In this document: piece by piece, positions 54,613-62,990 of the stretch
How positions within the stretch are numbered: the first letter of the stretch is position 1
Layout: each line of letters starts with the position of its first letter
From: Zoogloea sp035335645
Lineage (GTDB): Bacteria > Pseudomonadota > Gammaproteobacteria > Burkholderiales > Rhodocyclaceae
Assembly (NCBI GenBank): GCA_035335645.1
Contig: DAOQMM010000005.1
Coordinates: 11,164 to 75,163 of the forward strand
Length of the DNA stretch: 64,000 nt
Reading direction: 5' to 3'
The notes under the pieces: model-generated
What the model was told of the DNA's origin: nothing
Database searches by the model: none
What the model saw: the letters and a program-made list of their open reading frames with translations, nothing else
Position numbers and translations under genes: made by a program

Positions 54613-55452
54613 TCAGGCGGCGGCCGGCTCGCGCAGCGGGATCTCCGGCATCACCGGTACGCAGCGGCCCGTCGGCCGACCGAGCAGGCGGCCTTGCAGC
54701 CAGTCCACACCCACGTCCCGCGCCACCTGGAGCTGCAGCGGATTCTCGATCCACTGGCACACCGCCACCACGCCCATGCGGCGGAACTCCGCCGCCAGCC
54801 CCATCAGCACGCGCCGCGCCAGGCTCAGGTGGCCGGAGTGGCCGATGATGCTGCTGTCGAGCTTGACGATGTCGGGCATCAGCGCTTCGACGCGACGCAG
54901 GTCGGCCGAGTGGCGCCCGAAATTGTCCAAGGCCACGCGATGGCCTTCCCGCCGGCACGCGTCAATCGCCGCCGCCAGCGGCAGCGCGCTGCCGAAGCCG
55001 TCATCCGGGAATTCCAGTACCAGCTGATCCGCCAGCAGTCCGCAACGCATCAGCACGGGATCGAGCACCGTCACCGGATGAACGCCCCAGTGCGCCGCCG
55101 TGCACGGATGGACGTTGAGGGACAGGAAGCCCCTGCGCGCCGGCTCTACCAGAAAGTTGAGGGCATGCAGGTGACGGCACAGGCGATCCACCTGGATCAC
55201 CGCCTCCACATGCTCCAACGCCAGGAACAGGGCCTGGGACGGCAGCCCCGCTGGCCCGGCCTGCACGGCGAGGCGCGCCTCGTGACCAATGGCGTGGCCA
55301 CTGCGTGCATCCACCACCGGCTGGAATTCCGATCCCAGCAGCCAGTCGCCCACACGCAGCACGGCGCGCCCCTCCACAAGATCGAGCCGACCTTCGCCCC
55401 CGCGCAGGGCGTGACGGTGGTTGAGATGGCGGACGAGTTCGGTGAGGGGCAT
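54613..55452 (-). CDS. Degenerate EAL domain protein
   Basis: A 279-aa stand-alone EAL-fold protein. Landmarks are recognisable but altered: 'FQPVVDARSGHAIGHEARL' has EAR in place of EAL, 'LEFPDDG' replaces EITE, 'VALDNFGRHSADL' has Asn in place of the second Asp of DDFG, and 'VCQWIENPLQLQ' replaces AEGVET. With these metal- and catalysis-related residues changed, it is probably not a phosphodiesterase. It may bind c-di-GMP or a protein partner. No membrane segment or other domain is present. It converges with dsbC. Confidence 0.85.
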   Translation of the reverse strand: MPLTELVRHLNHRHALRGGEGRLDLVEGRAVLRVGDWLLGSEFQPVVDARSGHAIGHEARLAVQAGPAGLPSQALFLALEHVEAVIQVDRLCRHLHALNFLVEPARRGFLSLNVHPCTAAHWGVHPVTVLDPVLMRCGLLADQLVLEFPDDGFGSALPLAAAIDACRREGHRVALDNFGRHSADLRRVEALMPDIVKLDSSIIGHSGHLSLARRVLMGLAAEFRRMGVVAVCQWIENPLQLQVARDVGVDWLQGRLLGRPTGRCVPVMPEIPLREPAAA

Positions 55453-55550
55453 GAAGGTCTCCGTGAAGGCCGGCTGATGACACGGGCACGAGCCTACTCT
55501 CCGGCCATGACGCCGGATCGCGGCAGAACCATCAATTTACGAAAAGGATG

Positions 55551-56795
55551 TTACAGCGATCCGTTCGCTGCCCGCGGCACCTGATCCCGGGGCCACAGCA
55601 CCCACATTTCGCCCTTCTGCTTCATCCGGCCGGCCAGGGCACCGGCCTCGGCGCCGAAGCCCCAGAAGAAGTCCGCACGCACCCCGCCCTTGATCGCCGT
55701 GCCCGTGTCCTGGGCCAGTACCAGGCGCTGCAGGGGCTGGGCGCTGCGCGGGTGGGTGGTGGCCAGGAACACCGGCGCCCCCAAGGGCACACTGCGCGGG
55801 TCGATGGCGATGCTGCGACCGTCCGTGAGGGGCAGGCCCAGCGCTCCGGCCGGACCGCCCGGCGTGTTGGGCACCTCGCGGAAGAAGATGTAGCTCGGAT
55901 TGGCGCCGAGCATCTCCTTCAGCCGTCCGGGATTGGCCCTGGCCCAGCCCTTGATGCCATCCATCGACGCCTGATCAAGGCGTAGCTCGCCCTTGTCCGC
56001 CAGCCAGCGGCCGATGGACTGATAGGGATGACCGTTGGTGTCGGCGTAGGCCAGCCGCACCAGCCCCCCGTCGGGCAGCTGCACCCGCCCCGAGCCCTGC
56101 ACCTGCATGAAGAACAGATCCACCGGATCGGCCGCGTAGAGCAGCACCTTGCCGGCCAGCTTTTCCGGCTGGCGGTCCAGCTCGGCGCGGGAGTAATAAG
56201 GCACCACCTTGCGCCCCACCAGGCGCCCGCGCAGGCGATAGGGCTTGAGATCGGGATAGGCGTCGGCCAGGTCCACGGTGATCAGGTCGTCCGGTGTCGC
56301 GTGAATCGGCCAGGCGCAAACGGCTGTGCGGGTCCTGCAGCCCTGGATCAGCGGTTCGTAATAGCCGGTGATGAGGCCTTCCTTCGTACCATCCGGATTG
56401 GTGACCCGCCAGGGCGTCAGGCGGCTCTCGAAGAAGCTGCGCGCGGCCGACGCCGAGGGCTTTTCACCGAGCCCCTTCGCCGCGTCGCAGACCCCTTGCC
56501 AGGTGGCCTGCCGACCGAGACTGCGGCACGACTGGAGAAAGGCCGGCCAGGCCTCGTCGTGGGCGTCGCTGCCCCAGCCGGGCAGATCGCGCCAGTCTGC
56601 CGCCAGCAGCGGGCGCGCCAGGGGCGTGGTGGGCGCCGCGGCCGCCCCGGGTGGAGCCGGGACGGCAGGGGCCGCCGGCACGGACGGCGGCGCGGGCCGG
56701 GGCGCTTCGACGGACTTGGGGGCGCTCGCGCACGCCGCCAGCAGCAGGACTGCCGAGGCGGGTGCCAGGAGGCGGGACAGGGAAGCTCGGTCCAT
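55551..56795 (-). CDS. mltA: Membrane-bound lytic murein transglycosylase A
   Basis: A 414-aa outer-membrane lipoprotein (lipobox 'LLLAACASA') that cuts glycan strands to anhydro-muropeptides. After a Pro/Ala-rich linker come the MltA domain ('LITGYYEPLIQGCRTRTAVC', 'DPVDLFFMQVQGSGRVQLPD') and the 3D domain with 'VLAQDTGTAIKGGVRADFFW', which holds the catalytic Asp. Length and order fit the family. It stands alone, divergent from the microprotein gene. Confidence 0.95.
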   Translation of the reverse strand: MDRASLSRLLAPASAVLLLAACASAPKSVEAPRPAPPSVPAAPAVPAPPGAAAAPTTPLARPLLAADWRDLPGWGSDAHDEAWPAFLQSCRSLGRQATWQGVCDAAKGLGEKPSASAARSFFESRLTPWRVTNPDGTKEGLITGYYEPLIQGCRTRTAVCAWPIHATPDDLITVDLADAYPDLKPYRLRGRLVGRKVVPYYSRAELDRQPEKLAGKVLLYAADPVDLFFMQVQGSGRVQLPDGGLVRLAYADTNGHPYQSIGRWLADKGELRLDQASMDGIKGWARANPGRLKEMLGANPSYIFFREVPNTPGGPAGALGLPLTDGRSIAIDPRSVPLGAPVFLATTHPRSAQPLQRLVLAQDTGTAIKGGVRADFFWGFGAEAGALAGRMKQKGEMWVLWPRDQVPRAANGSL

Positions 56796-56865
56796 GGATG
56801 GGGTACACTCGCGATCCGGATATTCGGGCTGCCCGAGTATATAAGCTCACTCCCCAGGACGCTCC

Positions 56866-56976
56866 ATGTGGTTGATCGGCCTCGAACTCGGCGTTGTCGC
56901 CGTCCTGCTCCTGATCGTCGCCCTGGCCCTGCGCGCGCCCAAGGACAAAAACGACGACCCGCCTCCCCATGACTGA
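56866..56976 (+). CDS. 36-aa membrane microprotein coupled to the DUF815 ATPase
   Basis: The product starts MWLIGLELGVVAVLLLIVAL, a single helix, then a charged tail 'RAPKDKNDDPPPHD'. Its last codons overlap the ATG of the ATPase gene by 8 nt, so translation of the two is tied. It is too short for usual gene finders. It could hold the ATPase at the membrane (inference). No family is known to me. Confidence 0.6.
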   Translation: MWLIGLELGVVAVLLLIVALALRAPKDKNDDPPPHD

Positions 56977-57832
56977 CCTGAACGATCTCATCGCCCGCGC
57001 CGGGCAGTTGCTCGACCGCCTCGAAGGCCTGCTCCCGGCCGCGCCGACTGCTCCCGACTGGCACGCCGCCGTGGCCTTCCGCTGGCGCCGCAGCCGCAGC
57101 GCCGCCACCCTCCAGCCGGTGCTGCGCCCCCACGCGATCCGCCTCGACGACCTGCAGGACATCGACGACAAGAAGGCCCGCATCGTCGCCAACACGCGCC
57201 AGTTCCTGGCCGGCAAGCGGGCCAACAACGTGCTGCTCACCGGCGCCCGCGGCACCGGCAAGTCGTCCCTGGTGAAGGCCGTGCTCAACGAATTCGCCGA
57301 CGCCGGCCTGCGCCTCATCGAGGTGGACAAGGACGACCTGATCGACCTGCCGGACATCGTCGAACTGGTGCAGGGCCGCCCCGAGCGCTTCATCCTGTTC
57401 ACCGACGACCTCTCCTTCGAGGACGGCGAGCCCGCGTACAAGGCCCTCAAGAGCGTGCTCGACGGCTCCGTCGCCGCGGTGCCGGACAACGTGCTGATCT
57501 ACGCCACCTCCAACCGCCGCCACCTGATGCCCGAGTACTTTGCCGAAAACGCGGCGACGAAGCACAAGGACGGCGAGGTGCATCCCGCCGAAGCGGTCGA
57601 GGAGAAGATCTCCCTGTCGGAGCGCTTCGGCCTGTGGATCTCCTTCTACCCCTTCAGCCAGGACGAGTACCTGGCGGTGGTGAATCACTGGCTGCGGGAG
57701 TTCGGCGTGCCCGCCGAGGCCGTCGCCGACGCCCGCGGCGAAGCCCTGCAATGGGCGCTGCTGCGCGGCTCCCGCAGCGGCCGGGTGGCCTGGCAGTTCG
57801 CCCGCGACTACGCCGGACGCTTCGACGCATGA
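56969..57832 (+). CDS. DUF815 family ATP-binding protein
   Basis: A 287-aa P-loop ATPase. Walker A is 'LLTGARGTGKSSLVKAVLNE', Walker B-like 'FILFTDDLSFEDGE', and 'IYATSNRRHLMPEYFAENA' is the sensor-1 region. The last third has 'SLSERFGLWISFYPFSQDEY' and a helical lid. The family is widespread beside thiE/mutT and yacG genes in betaproteobacteria, but its role is unknown. It overlaps both neighbours (8 nt and 4 nt), forming a tight three-gene unit. Confidence 0.92.
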   Translation: MTDLNDLIARAGQLLDRLEGLLPAAPTAPDWHAAVAFRWRRSRSAATLQPVLRPHAIRLDDLQDIDDKKARIVANTRQFLAGKRANNVLLTGARGTGKSSLVKAVLNEFADAGLRLIEVDKDDLIDLPDIVELVQGRPERFILFTDDLSFEDGEPAYKALKSVLDGSVAAVPDNVLIYATSNRRHLMPEYFAENAATKHKDGEVHPAEAVEEKISLSERFGLWISFYPFSQDEYLAVVNHWLREFGVPAEAVADARGEALQWALLRGSRSGRVAWQFARDYAGRFDA

Positions 57833-58782
57833 GCGCCTCGCCCCCGCGCAAGATCGTCCACGTGGCCGCTGCGGTCATCACCCGCCCGGACGGCTCCTAC
57901 CTCCTCGGCCAGCGTGCGCCCGGCACCTTCTACCCCGGCTACTGGGAATTCCCGGGCGGCAAGGTGGAGGCCGGCGAAACGCCCCGCGACGCATTGGTCC
58001 GCGAACTCGCCGAGGAACTGGGCATCACCGTGGAGACCGCGTGGCCGTGGATCGTGCGCGAGCACGTCTACGAACACGCCCACGTGTCCCTGCACTTCTT
58101 CGAGGTCCCTGCCTGGCACGGCGAGCTGACGGACAAGGTGCACAGCGCCCTCGCCTGGCAACACCCGGACGCCGTTGACGTGACCCCTGTGCTGCCCGCC
58201 AACGGCCCCATCCTCAAGGGCCTGCGCCTGCCCCGCCGGATGGGCATCACCCAGGCCGGCGCAGTGGGCGTCGAACGTCAGCTGAAGCGTGTGGACGCGG
58301 CCCTCGCCGCGGGCCTGCGCCTGGTACAGATCCGCGAACCGGAGCTGGACGCCGAGATGCTCGCCTGCTTTGCCCGCGAGGTCGTGGCCCGTTGTCACGC
58401 CGTCGGCGCCCTCGCGGTGTTGAACGGCGACGCGGAACTCGCCCACACGCTGGGCGCCGATGGTGTCCATCTGCCCGCCCGGTGTCTGATGAGCCTGGCG
58501 GCCCGGCCGGATCTGGATTGGGTCGGCGCGTCCTGCCACACCCGCGCCGAACTGGAACGGGCGGCCGCCCTCGGGCTCGACTACGCCGTGCTCGGCGCAG
58601 TGCAGGCCACGGCGACCCACCCGGAGCGGAAGCCCCTGGGCTGGAGCGGCTTCACGACGCTCGCCGCCGGGCTGCCGCTGCCGGTCTTCGCACTGGGGGG
58701 CGTGCAGCGGGATGACCTGGAAACGGCCCGCGCCGCCGGTGCCCATGGCATCGCAGCCATCCGTGCTGCCTGGGACACCTGA
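57829..58782 (+). CDS. Nudix hydrolase-ThiE-like fusion (MutT-type)
   Basis: A 317-aa two-domain protein. Residues 8-135 are a MutT-like Nudix domain with the box 'GGKVEAGETPRDALVRELAE' continuing to EELGI. Residues about 145-317 form a TIM barrel like thiamine-phosphate synthase ('LRLVQIREPELDAEML', 'LGADGVHLPARCLMSLA', 'VFALGGVQRDD'). Such fusions are known in Proteobacteria. The first part probably clears oxidised nucleotides. The second lacks a fully convincing ThiE active site and may not make thiamine phosphate. The ATG overlaps the ATPase stop by 4 nt. Confidence 0.92.
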   Translation: MSASPPRKIVHVAAAVITRPDGSYLLGQRAPGTFYPGYWEFPGGKVEAGETPRDALVRELAEELGITVETAWPWIVREHVYEHAHVSLHFFEVPAWHGELTDKVHSALAWQHPDAVDVTPVLPANGPILKGLRLPRRMGITQAGAVGVERQLKRVDAALAAGLRLVQIREPELDAEMLACFAREVVARCHAVGALAVLNGDAELAHTLGADGVHLPARCLMSLAARPDLDWVGASCHTRAELERAAALGLDYAVLGAVQATATHPERKPLGWSGFTTLAAGLPLPVFALGGVQRDDLETARAAGAHGIAAIRAAWDT

Positions 58783-58821
58783 AACCCGGGGACGCGGCCG
58801 CGCTGCCGGGCCCGCGCCGCG

Positions 58822-59022
58822 TCAGGTGCGCGTGAGGGGATCGGCGCCGTCGTCGAGCGGCGTCTCACCCGCCACCCGGTAGGTGTCGGACGCCCACGCC
58901 CCGAGGTCGATCTTGCGGCACCGCTCGGAACAGAACGGCCGGAAGGCGTTCTCCGGCACCCACAGGACGGCCTTGCCGCAGGTCGGGCATTTGACTTCAC
59001 GGGAACGGACCGGTGTGCTCAC
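58822..59022 (-). CDS. yacG: DNA gyrase inhibitor YacG
   Basis: A 66-aa zinc protein with C-x2-C-x15-C-x3-C: 'VKCPTCGKAVLWVPENAFRP' then 'FCSERCRKIDLGAWASD'. E. coli YacG binds GyrB and blocks DNA binding. The GTG at 59022 overlaps the zapD stop by 4 nt; the frame upstream is zapD read out of frame. Gene order zapD-yacG is conserved. Confidence 0.93.
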   Translation of the reverse strand: MSTPVRSREVKCPTCGKAVLWVPENAFRPFCSERCRKIDLGAWASDTYRVAGETPLDDGADPLTRT

Positions 59023-59774
59023 AGATTGCAGAACGTCAGTTCGAAGCGCACGTCCGCCTCGGACTGACGCGGACGGACGACGGTTTCGGCGTGCATGAAG
59101 CGAATGTTGAGGGCGTACTTGTTGGCGCTGGTTTCCGGCACGTAGGGATCGCCGGAACTCAGGCGGATGCGGATCATCTGCACGGTGCGCCCGCCCATGG
59201 TCTGCTGATACGCTCCGCGCGCGGCCACAAGCTCTTCGGGTCGGCCGCTGGCGCGCAGCAGACGCAACACGATGGCCAGGCCGTCGCGGATGGGCAGCAG
59301 GGGCTGGACCCAGGCCACCAGATCGCGACGACGGAACTCCACGTCGCGGTTGAGCCAATGGTGATACGAGGGCAGGTCGAACTCACAGGCGCCGCCGGGA
59401 ATCGCCGCACGACTGCGGATGTTCATCAGCCATTCGTTCTCGCGCAGGTACTGGCCGGTCTTGCCGGCCATGGCGAGCAGGGACGCAGAGGCCTGCTCGA
59501 TCTCGTAGAGGGCGCCGGAGAGGGCCTCTTCGGAGATCTGCGGATTGTTGCGGAAGGACAGGAGGATCTGGCGCTGGCGCTCCAGTTCCTGCACCAGATC
59601 AACCTTCAGGTCGGCGCGGCTGGCGACTTCGAGGATTTCGAACAGGGTGACGAGGGCGACGTGGTGCTCAAGGGAGCCGTCGGCCCGCACGAAGTGCATC
59701 ACCTTGTCGAAGAGATCCTCCAGACGGAGGAGCGTGCGGATCCTCTCGTTGAGCGGATATTCGTAGGAGATCAC
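59019..59774 (-). CDS. zapD: Cell division protein ZapD
   Basis: A 251-aa cytoplasmic protein that binds the FtsZ tail and bundles filaments. It starts at the GTG at 59774 with 'ISYEYPLNERIRTLLRLEDL', the usual N-terminus, and ends 'VRFELTFCNL'. A second GTG at 59819 in the same frame is possible but adds 15 atypical residues. It lies between coaE and yacG and acts with ftsZ of this same window. Confidence 0.92.
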   Translation of the reverse strand: MISYEYPLNERIRTLLRLEDLFDKVMHFVRADGSLEHHVALVTLFEILEVASRADLKVDLVQELERQRQILLSFRNNPQISEEALSGALYEIEQASASLLAMAGKTGQYLRENEWLMNIRSRAAIPGGACEFDLPSYHHWLNRDVEFRRRDLVAWVQPLLPIRDGLAIVLRLLRASGRPEELVAARGAYQQTMGGRTVQMIRIRLSSGDPYVPETSANKYALNIRFMHAETVVRPRQSEADVRFELTFCNL

Positions 59775-59827
59775 GCGCGCGCCTGAAAGATTGGAGGAAT
59801 TGGGCAGTCTGACCGGCACGGATCATA

Positions 59828-60451
59828 TCACAGCACCCGACCCCGCGCGGCGCACTGGACATATTCACCGTGGAGCGCCGCGACCCGCGCCTGCAGGGCC
59901 TCCAGCGAGCCGGCGTTGTCCACCACGTCGTCCGCAGCGGCGAGGCGCGCCGCACGCGTGGCCTGGGCCGCCATGATGGCGCGGACCTGGCGTTCGTCCA
60001 GCCCGCTGCGGCACATCACCCGTTCCACCTGCAGTGCTTCGGGGCAATCCACCACGCACAGACGCTGCACGCGCTCCCGATAGGTGCCCGACTCGATCAG
60101 CAGCGGCACCACGAGCACCACGTAGGGTGCGACCGCCACGGCACACTGACGCGCGCTTTCGTCGCGGATCAGGGGATGCAGGATGGCCTCCAGGCGCTTG
60201 CGCACGGAAGCATCCTCGAACGCCAGGGCGCGCATGGCAGCCCGGTTGAGGGCGCCGTCCGCGGCGACGATGCCCTCACCGAAAGCAGCACGCAGGGCGG
60301 GCATCGCCGCACCCTCGGGCGCCGTGAGGGCATGGGCAATGCGGTCGGTATCCACGACGGCCGCCCCCAGCGTGGCGAAGCGGTCAGCCACCGCGGACTT
60401 CCCGCTGCCGATCCCCCCGGTCAGCCCGACAACGAACGGCCCACTGCTCAT
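59828..60451 (-). CDS. coaE: Dephospho-CoA kinase
   Basis: A 207-aa kinase for the last step of coenzyme A synthesis. The ATP loop is 'VGLTGGIGSGKSAVADRFAT', followed by 'VVDTDRIAHAL' and the lid region 'MCRSGLDERQVRAIMAAQAT'. The ATG at 60451 overlaps the stop of the SPOR gene (ATGA). A GTG 9 nt upstream is an alternative. coaX, an earlier CoA-pathway kinase, lies 1.5 kb away. Confidence 0.96.
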   Translation of the reverse strand: MSSGPFVVGLTGGIGSGKSAVADRFATLGAAVVDTDRIAHALTAPEGAAMPALRAAFGEGIVAADGALNRAAMRALAFEDASVRKRLEAILHPLIRDESARQCAVAVAPYVVLVVPLLIESGTYRERVQRLCVVDCPEALQVERVMCRSGLDERQVRAIMAAQATRAARLAAADDVVDNAGSLEALQARVAALHGEYVQCAARGRVL

Positions 60452-61188
60452 GGCTTGCACCCCTGACGACTGACACCCTTGACGTGATCGGACAGATCGC
60501 TGACGAGGGTCGCCAGGCTGTCGCTGGGTCCCCGCACCTCGAGACGCACCAGGGCGCTGCCACGGGTGGCGATCTGGGCACTGCGCACACCCTTGGCCCG
60601 CAGGACTTCGAGCTGGCGGTTGGCAGCGACCTCGCTCTTGAACAGCCCGAGGGAGATGGCGAACTGATTAGGCCCGGCGTCGGGCACGATGTAGAGGTCA
60701 TCCACGCCAAGCTTGCGCACCTCCGCGGCCTTGCGATCGGCGCCATCCTTGCTGCCCGGGGATGGAATGTAGACCCACCAGGACGACGGCTGCTCGCTGC
60801 GGCTTTCGTTCAATTTGAGCCCGCCGCCGACCTTGCCGATGCGTGCCGCCAGTTCCTGGGCCTGATCCACACCCAGCCCGGCAAAGGCCACACAGGCGGG
60901 CGGCGCAGAGGTGTCCGTGGCAGGCGCGGATTCGCGCTGCGCCGGCGCGGCCGGGGTCGGAACAGGCGGCTCAGGCGAAGTCCGGGGTGCCTCGGCGATC
61001 GCTTCCCGCGGCCGGGGCGCTGGCGGACGGGCATCCACCGCGAGCTTGAGGCGCTCCGCGTTCAGCTGGTTGCTGAGCCGTTCAGGCTGGCCATCGGAAT
61101 CGCCTCCGCCCAGCCAGCCCTTCCACAAGGCGAGCGCCAGCAGGTTGGCGAAGATCAGGACAATGACGGCGACACGCAGGGGAACCAT
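60448..61188 (-). CDS. SPOR domain membrane protein
   Basis: About 246 aa from the ATG at 61188. One N-terminal helix ('VAVIVLIFANLLALALWKGW'), a Pro/Ala-rich periplasmic linker (about 45-110) and a C-terminal SPOR domain ('NQFAISLGLFKSEVAANRQL'). SPOR domains bind bare glycan strands at the septum, so this may be a division or septal-wall protein. It lies between coaX and coaE and overlaps coaE by 4 nt. An in-frame start 30 nt upstream is less likely. Confidence 0.87.
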   Translation of the reverse strand: MVPLRVAVIVLIFANLLALALWKGWLGGGDSDGQPERLSNQLNAERLKLAVDARPPAPRPREAIAEAPRTSPEPPVPTPAAPAQRESAPATDTSAPPACVAFAGLGVDQAQELAARIGKVGGGLKLNESRSEQPSSWWVYIPSPGSKDGADRKAAEVRKLGVDDLYIVPDAGPNQFAISLGLFKSEVAANRQLEVLRAKGVRSAQIATRGSALVRLEVRGPSDSLATLVSDLSDHVKGVSRQGCKP

Positions 61189-61243
61189 GGACACAAGCCT
61201 AACGTAACGGTGCGGCACGGAGAAGCATCGGACTCAACTTGCA

Positions 61244-61963
61244 TCATTTGCCCGATGTCAGGCGGGCCAGGCCTTCCAGCACCAGATTGTCGACCTGACG
61301 GACGGGACAGCCGAGCTGCGGGCCCAGATCGGCCGCGGCACCGCCGTTGAGCAGACAGACCGCGTCAGGCGCATCGGCCACCAGCCGGAACATGCGTTCG
61401 ATGGCCCCTGCCTGGGCATGCAGGCAGCCACTGACGATCGCGTCGGCGGTACGCCGTGGCGTCGCGTCGAAGCGCCCGTCGGCGAAGGGCAGGCGGGCCG
61501 TGTCGCGGGCCAGCGCCCGCCGCATCAATTCCAGCCCGGGCAGGATGATCCCGCCGCGGAACACGCCTTCGGCCGTCAGCACATCCACCGTCGTCGCGGT
61601 ACCAGCCGTCACCACCAGCGCGGCACCGGCATGCAGGGTGCGGGCACCGATCAGGGCGGCCCAGCGATCCGGGCCCAGTTGGGTCGGATCCAGATAGGCG
61701 TTGCGTACCCCGCCGGCTTCAATGCCCGGCACCAGCCATCCGGGCGTCCGCTTCCACGCGGCACACAGGCGCCCCACCGCGAGGGCGACAGACGCCCCGG
61801 CCACATTGGCGCCCATCACCCGTGCAGGCACCGGCTGAACAGCCAGGGCCGCCTCCAGCGCTTCCGGCGTGGCGGTCGGAACGGCGCCCCGCGCGTGCCA
61901 GACAGCGCCATCATGCAGCCCCCACTTGACACGCGTATTGCCCGCATCGATGAGCAGGTTCAT
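61244..61963 (-). CDS. coaX: Type III pantothenate kinase
   Basis: A 239-aa kinase of the ASKHA fold for the first step of coenzyme A synthesis. Motifs: 'LLIDAGNTRVKWGL' (phosphate-1), 'LGPDRWAALIGARTLH' and 'VVTAGTATTVDVLTAEGVFR' (phosphate-2), and 'GGIILPGLELMRRALARDTA'. It is joined to birA by a 4-nt overlap, a common pair in betaproteobacteria. Confidence 0.96.
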   Translation of the reverse strand: MNLLIDAGNTRVKWGLHDGAVWHARGAVPTATPEALEAALAVQPVPARVMGANVAGASVALAVGRLCAAWKRTPGWLVPGIEAGGVRNAYLDPTQLGPDRWAALIGARTLHAGAALVVTAGTATTVDVLTAEGVFRGGIILPGLELMRRALARDTARLPFADGRFDATPRRTADAIVSGCLHAQAGAIERMFRLVADAPDAVCLLNGGAAADLGPQLGCPVRQVDNLVLEGLARLTSGK

Positions 61964-62766
61964 GCGACGCTCCGCAGGCTCACTTCTCCGGAGAGCACCC
62001 TTTGAAGACCGGAACCCGTATTCAGCAGCAGGGCGCCATCCTCGTCCACGCCGACGCACGTCCCTTCCTGCGAGACGGTTTCGCCGAGAATGCGCACCGG
62101 CAGACCGGCGTGGGCGTTGCGTTGCTGCCAGGCCCCGCGCAACGCCGGAAAACCCGCCGCGGCATACAGTTCAAGCAGACCGCGGAATTGGTCAAGCAGA
62201 CACCCGAGGAGCCGCGCCCGCGTCGGCGGCGCCGTCAGGCAGGCGGCCAGATCGGTGACGCCGCCTGCGTGGGGGATGTCGGCCTCCGGCGGCAGGCGCA
62301 GGTTGAGCCCCACGCCGATGACCGCGGCGGGGGTCCGTCCGCGCCCCGGAATGAGCTCCACCAGGATGCCCGCGAGCTTGCGTCCGTGGATCAGGACATC
62401 GTTGGGCCACTTGAGCTGCACCCCTTCGACCCCCAACTCTTCGAGCGCCCGCGCCACTGCCAGTCCGGCCACCAGGGACAGCCCGGCCGGCACCGGCGCG
62501 CCCGGTTCGAACCGCCACAGCACCGAGAAGGTCAGACCCGCGCCCGGCCACGACAGCCAGTTGCGCCCACGGCGTCCGCGACCCGCCGTCTGGCGGTCCG
62601 TGACGAGGACATGGATGCGTCCGTCGTCCGCCGGCGGGTCATCGAGGAGGACGGAATTGGTGGAGGCGCACTCGGGCACCACGACCACGGAAAAGGCCGC
62701 GGCGTGGTCGCCCAGGACGGCGAGCACCGCGTCGCGGTCGAGGGGTTCGCAGGACAAGGAATGCAA
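61960..62766 (-). CDS. birA: Biotin--[acetyl-CoA-carboxylase] ligase without DNA-binding domain
   Basis: A 268-aa enzyme that makes biotinyl-AMP and attaches biotin to BCCP. 'VTDRQTAGRGRRGRNWLSWP' holds the GRGRRG loop, 'LKWPNDVLIHGRKLAGILVE' the biotin-binding part, and the C-terminal domain ends 'LSGEVSLRSVA'. The chain lacks the winged helix of E. coli BirA, so it is a ligase only. The best start is a TTG at 62766, a rare codon; a second TTG lies three codons on. Confidence 0.92.
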   Translation of the reverse strand: MHSLSCEPLDRDAVLAVLGDHAAAFSVVVVPECASTNSVLLDDPPADDGRIHVLVTDRQTAGRGRRGRNWLSWPGAGLTFSVLWRFEPGAPVPAGLSLVAGLAVARALEELGVEGVQLKWPNDVLIHGRKLAGILVELIPGRGRTPAAVIGVGLNLRLPPEADIPHAGGVTDLAACLTAPPTRARLLGCLLDQFRGLLELYAAAGFPALRGAWQQRNAHAGLPVRILGETVSQEGTCVGVDEDGALLLNTGSGLQRVLSGEVSLRSVA

Positions 62767-62943
62767 GGGTCACCCGGCAGGCATGATCGATTCGCCATTA
62801 TCACGGATTTCCTTGCCGCAACTTGATGGCCGGACGGACCGGCTGTGGTCTGCCGCCGACGGGCGGCAGTCTGGCGGGGCCGGATCGACTCAGGCGTCGC
62901 GACAGAATTCGGTCGACCGACCATGCGGACAAGCCTCGGGACC

Positions 62944-62976
62944 GCTGTCCGCGGGTGACGGGCACCCGCGGACAGC
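62944..62976 (-). terminator. Perfect 14-bp hairpin after ntrC
   Basis: GCTGTCCGCGGGTG and CACCCGCGGACAGC pair without mismatch around a 5-nt loop, 15 bp beyond the ntrC stop. No T-run follows, so it may end transcription with Rho or protect the mRNA end. Confidence 0.5.
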
Positions 62977-62990
62977 CGCGCCCCTGCCGC

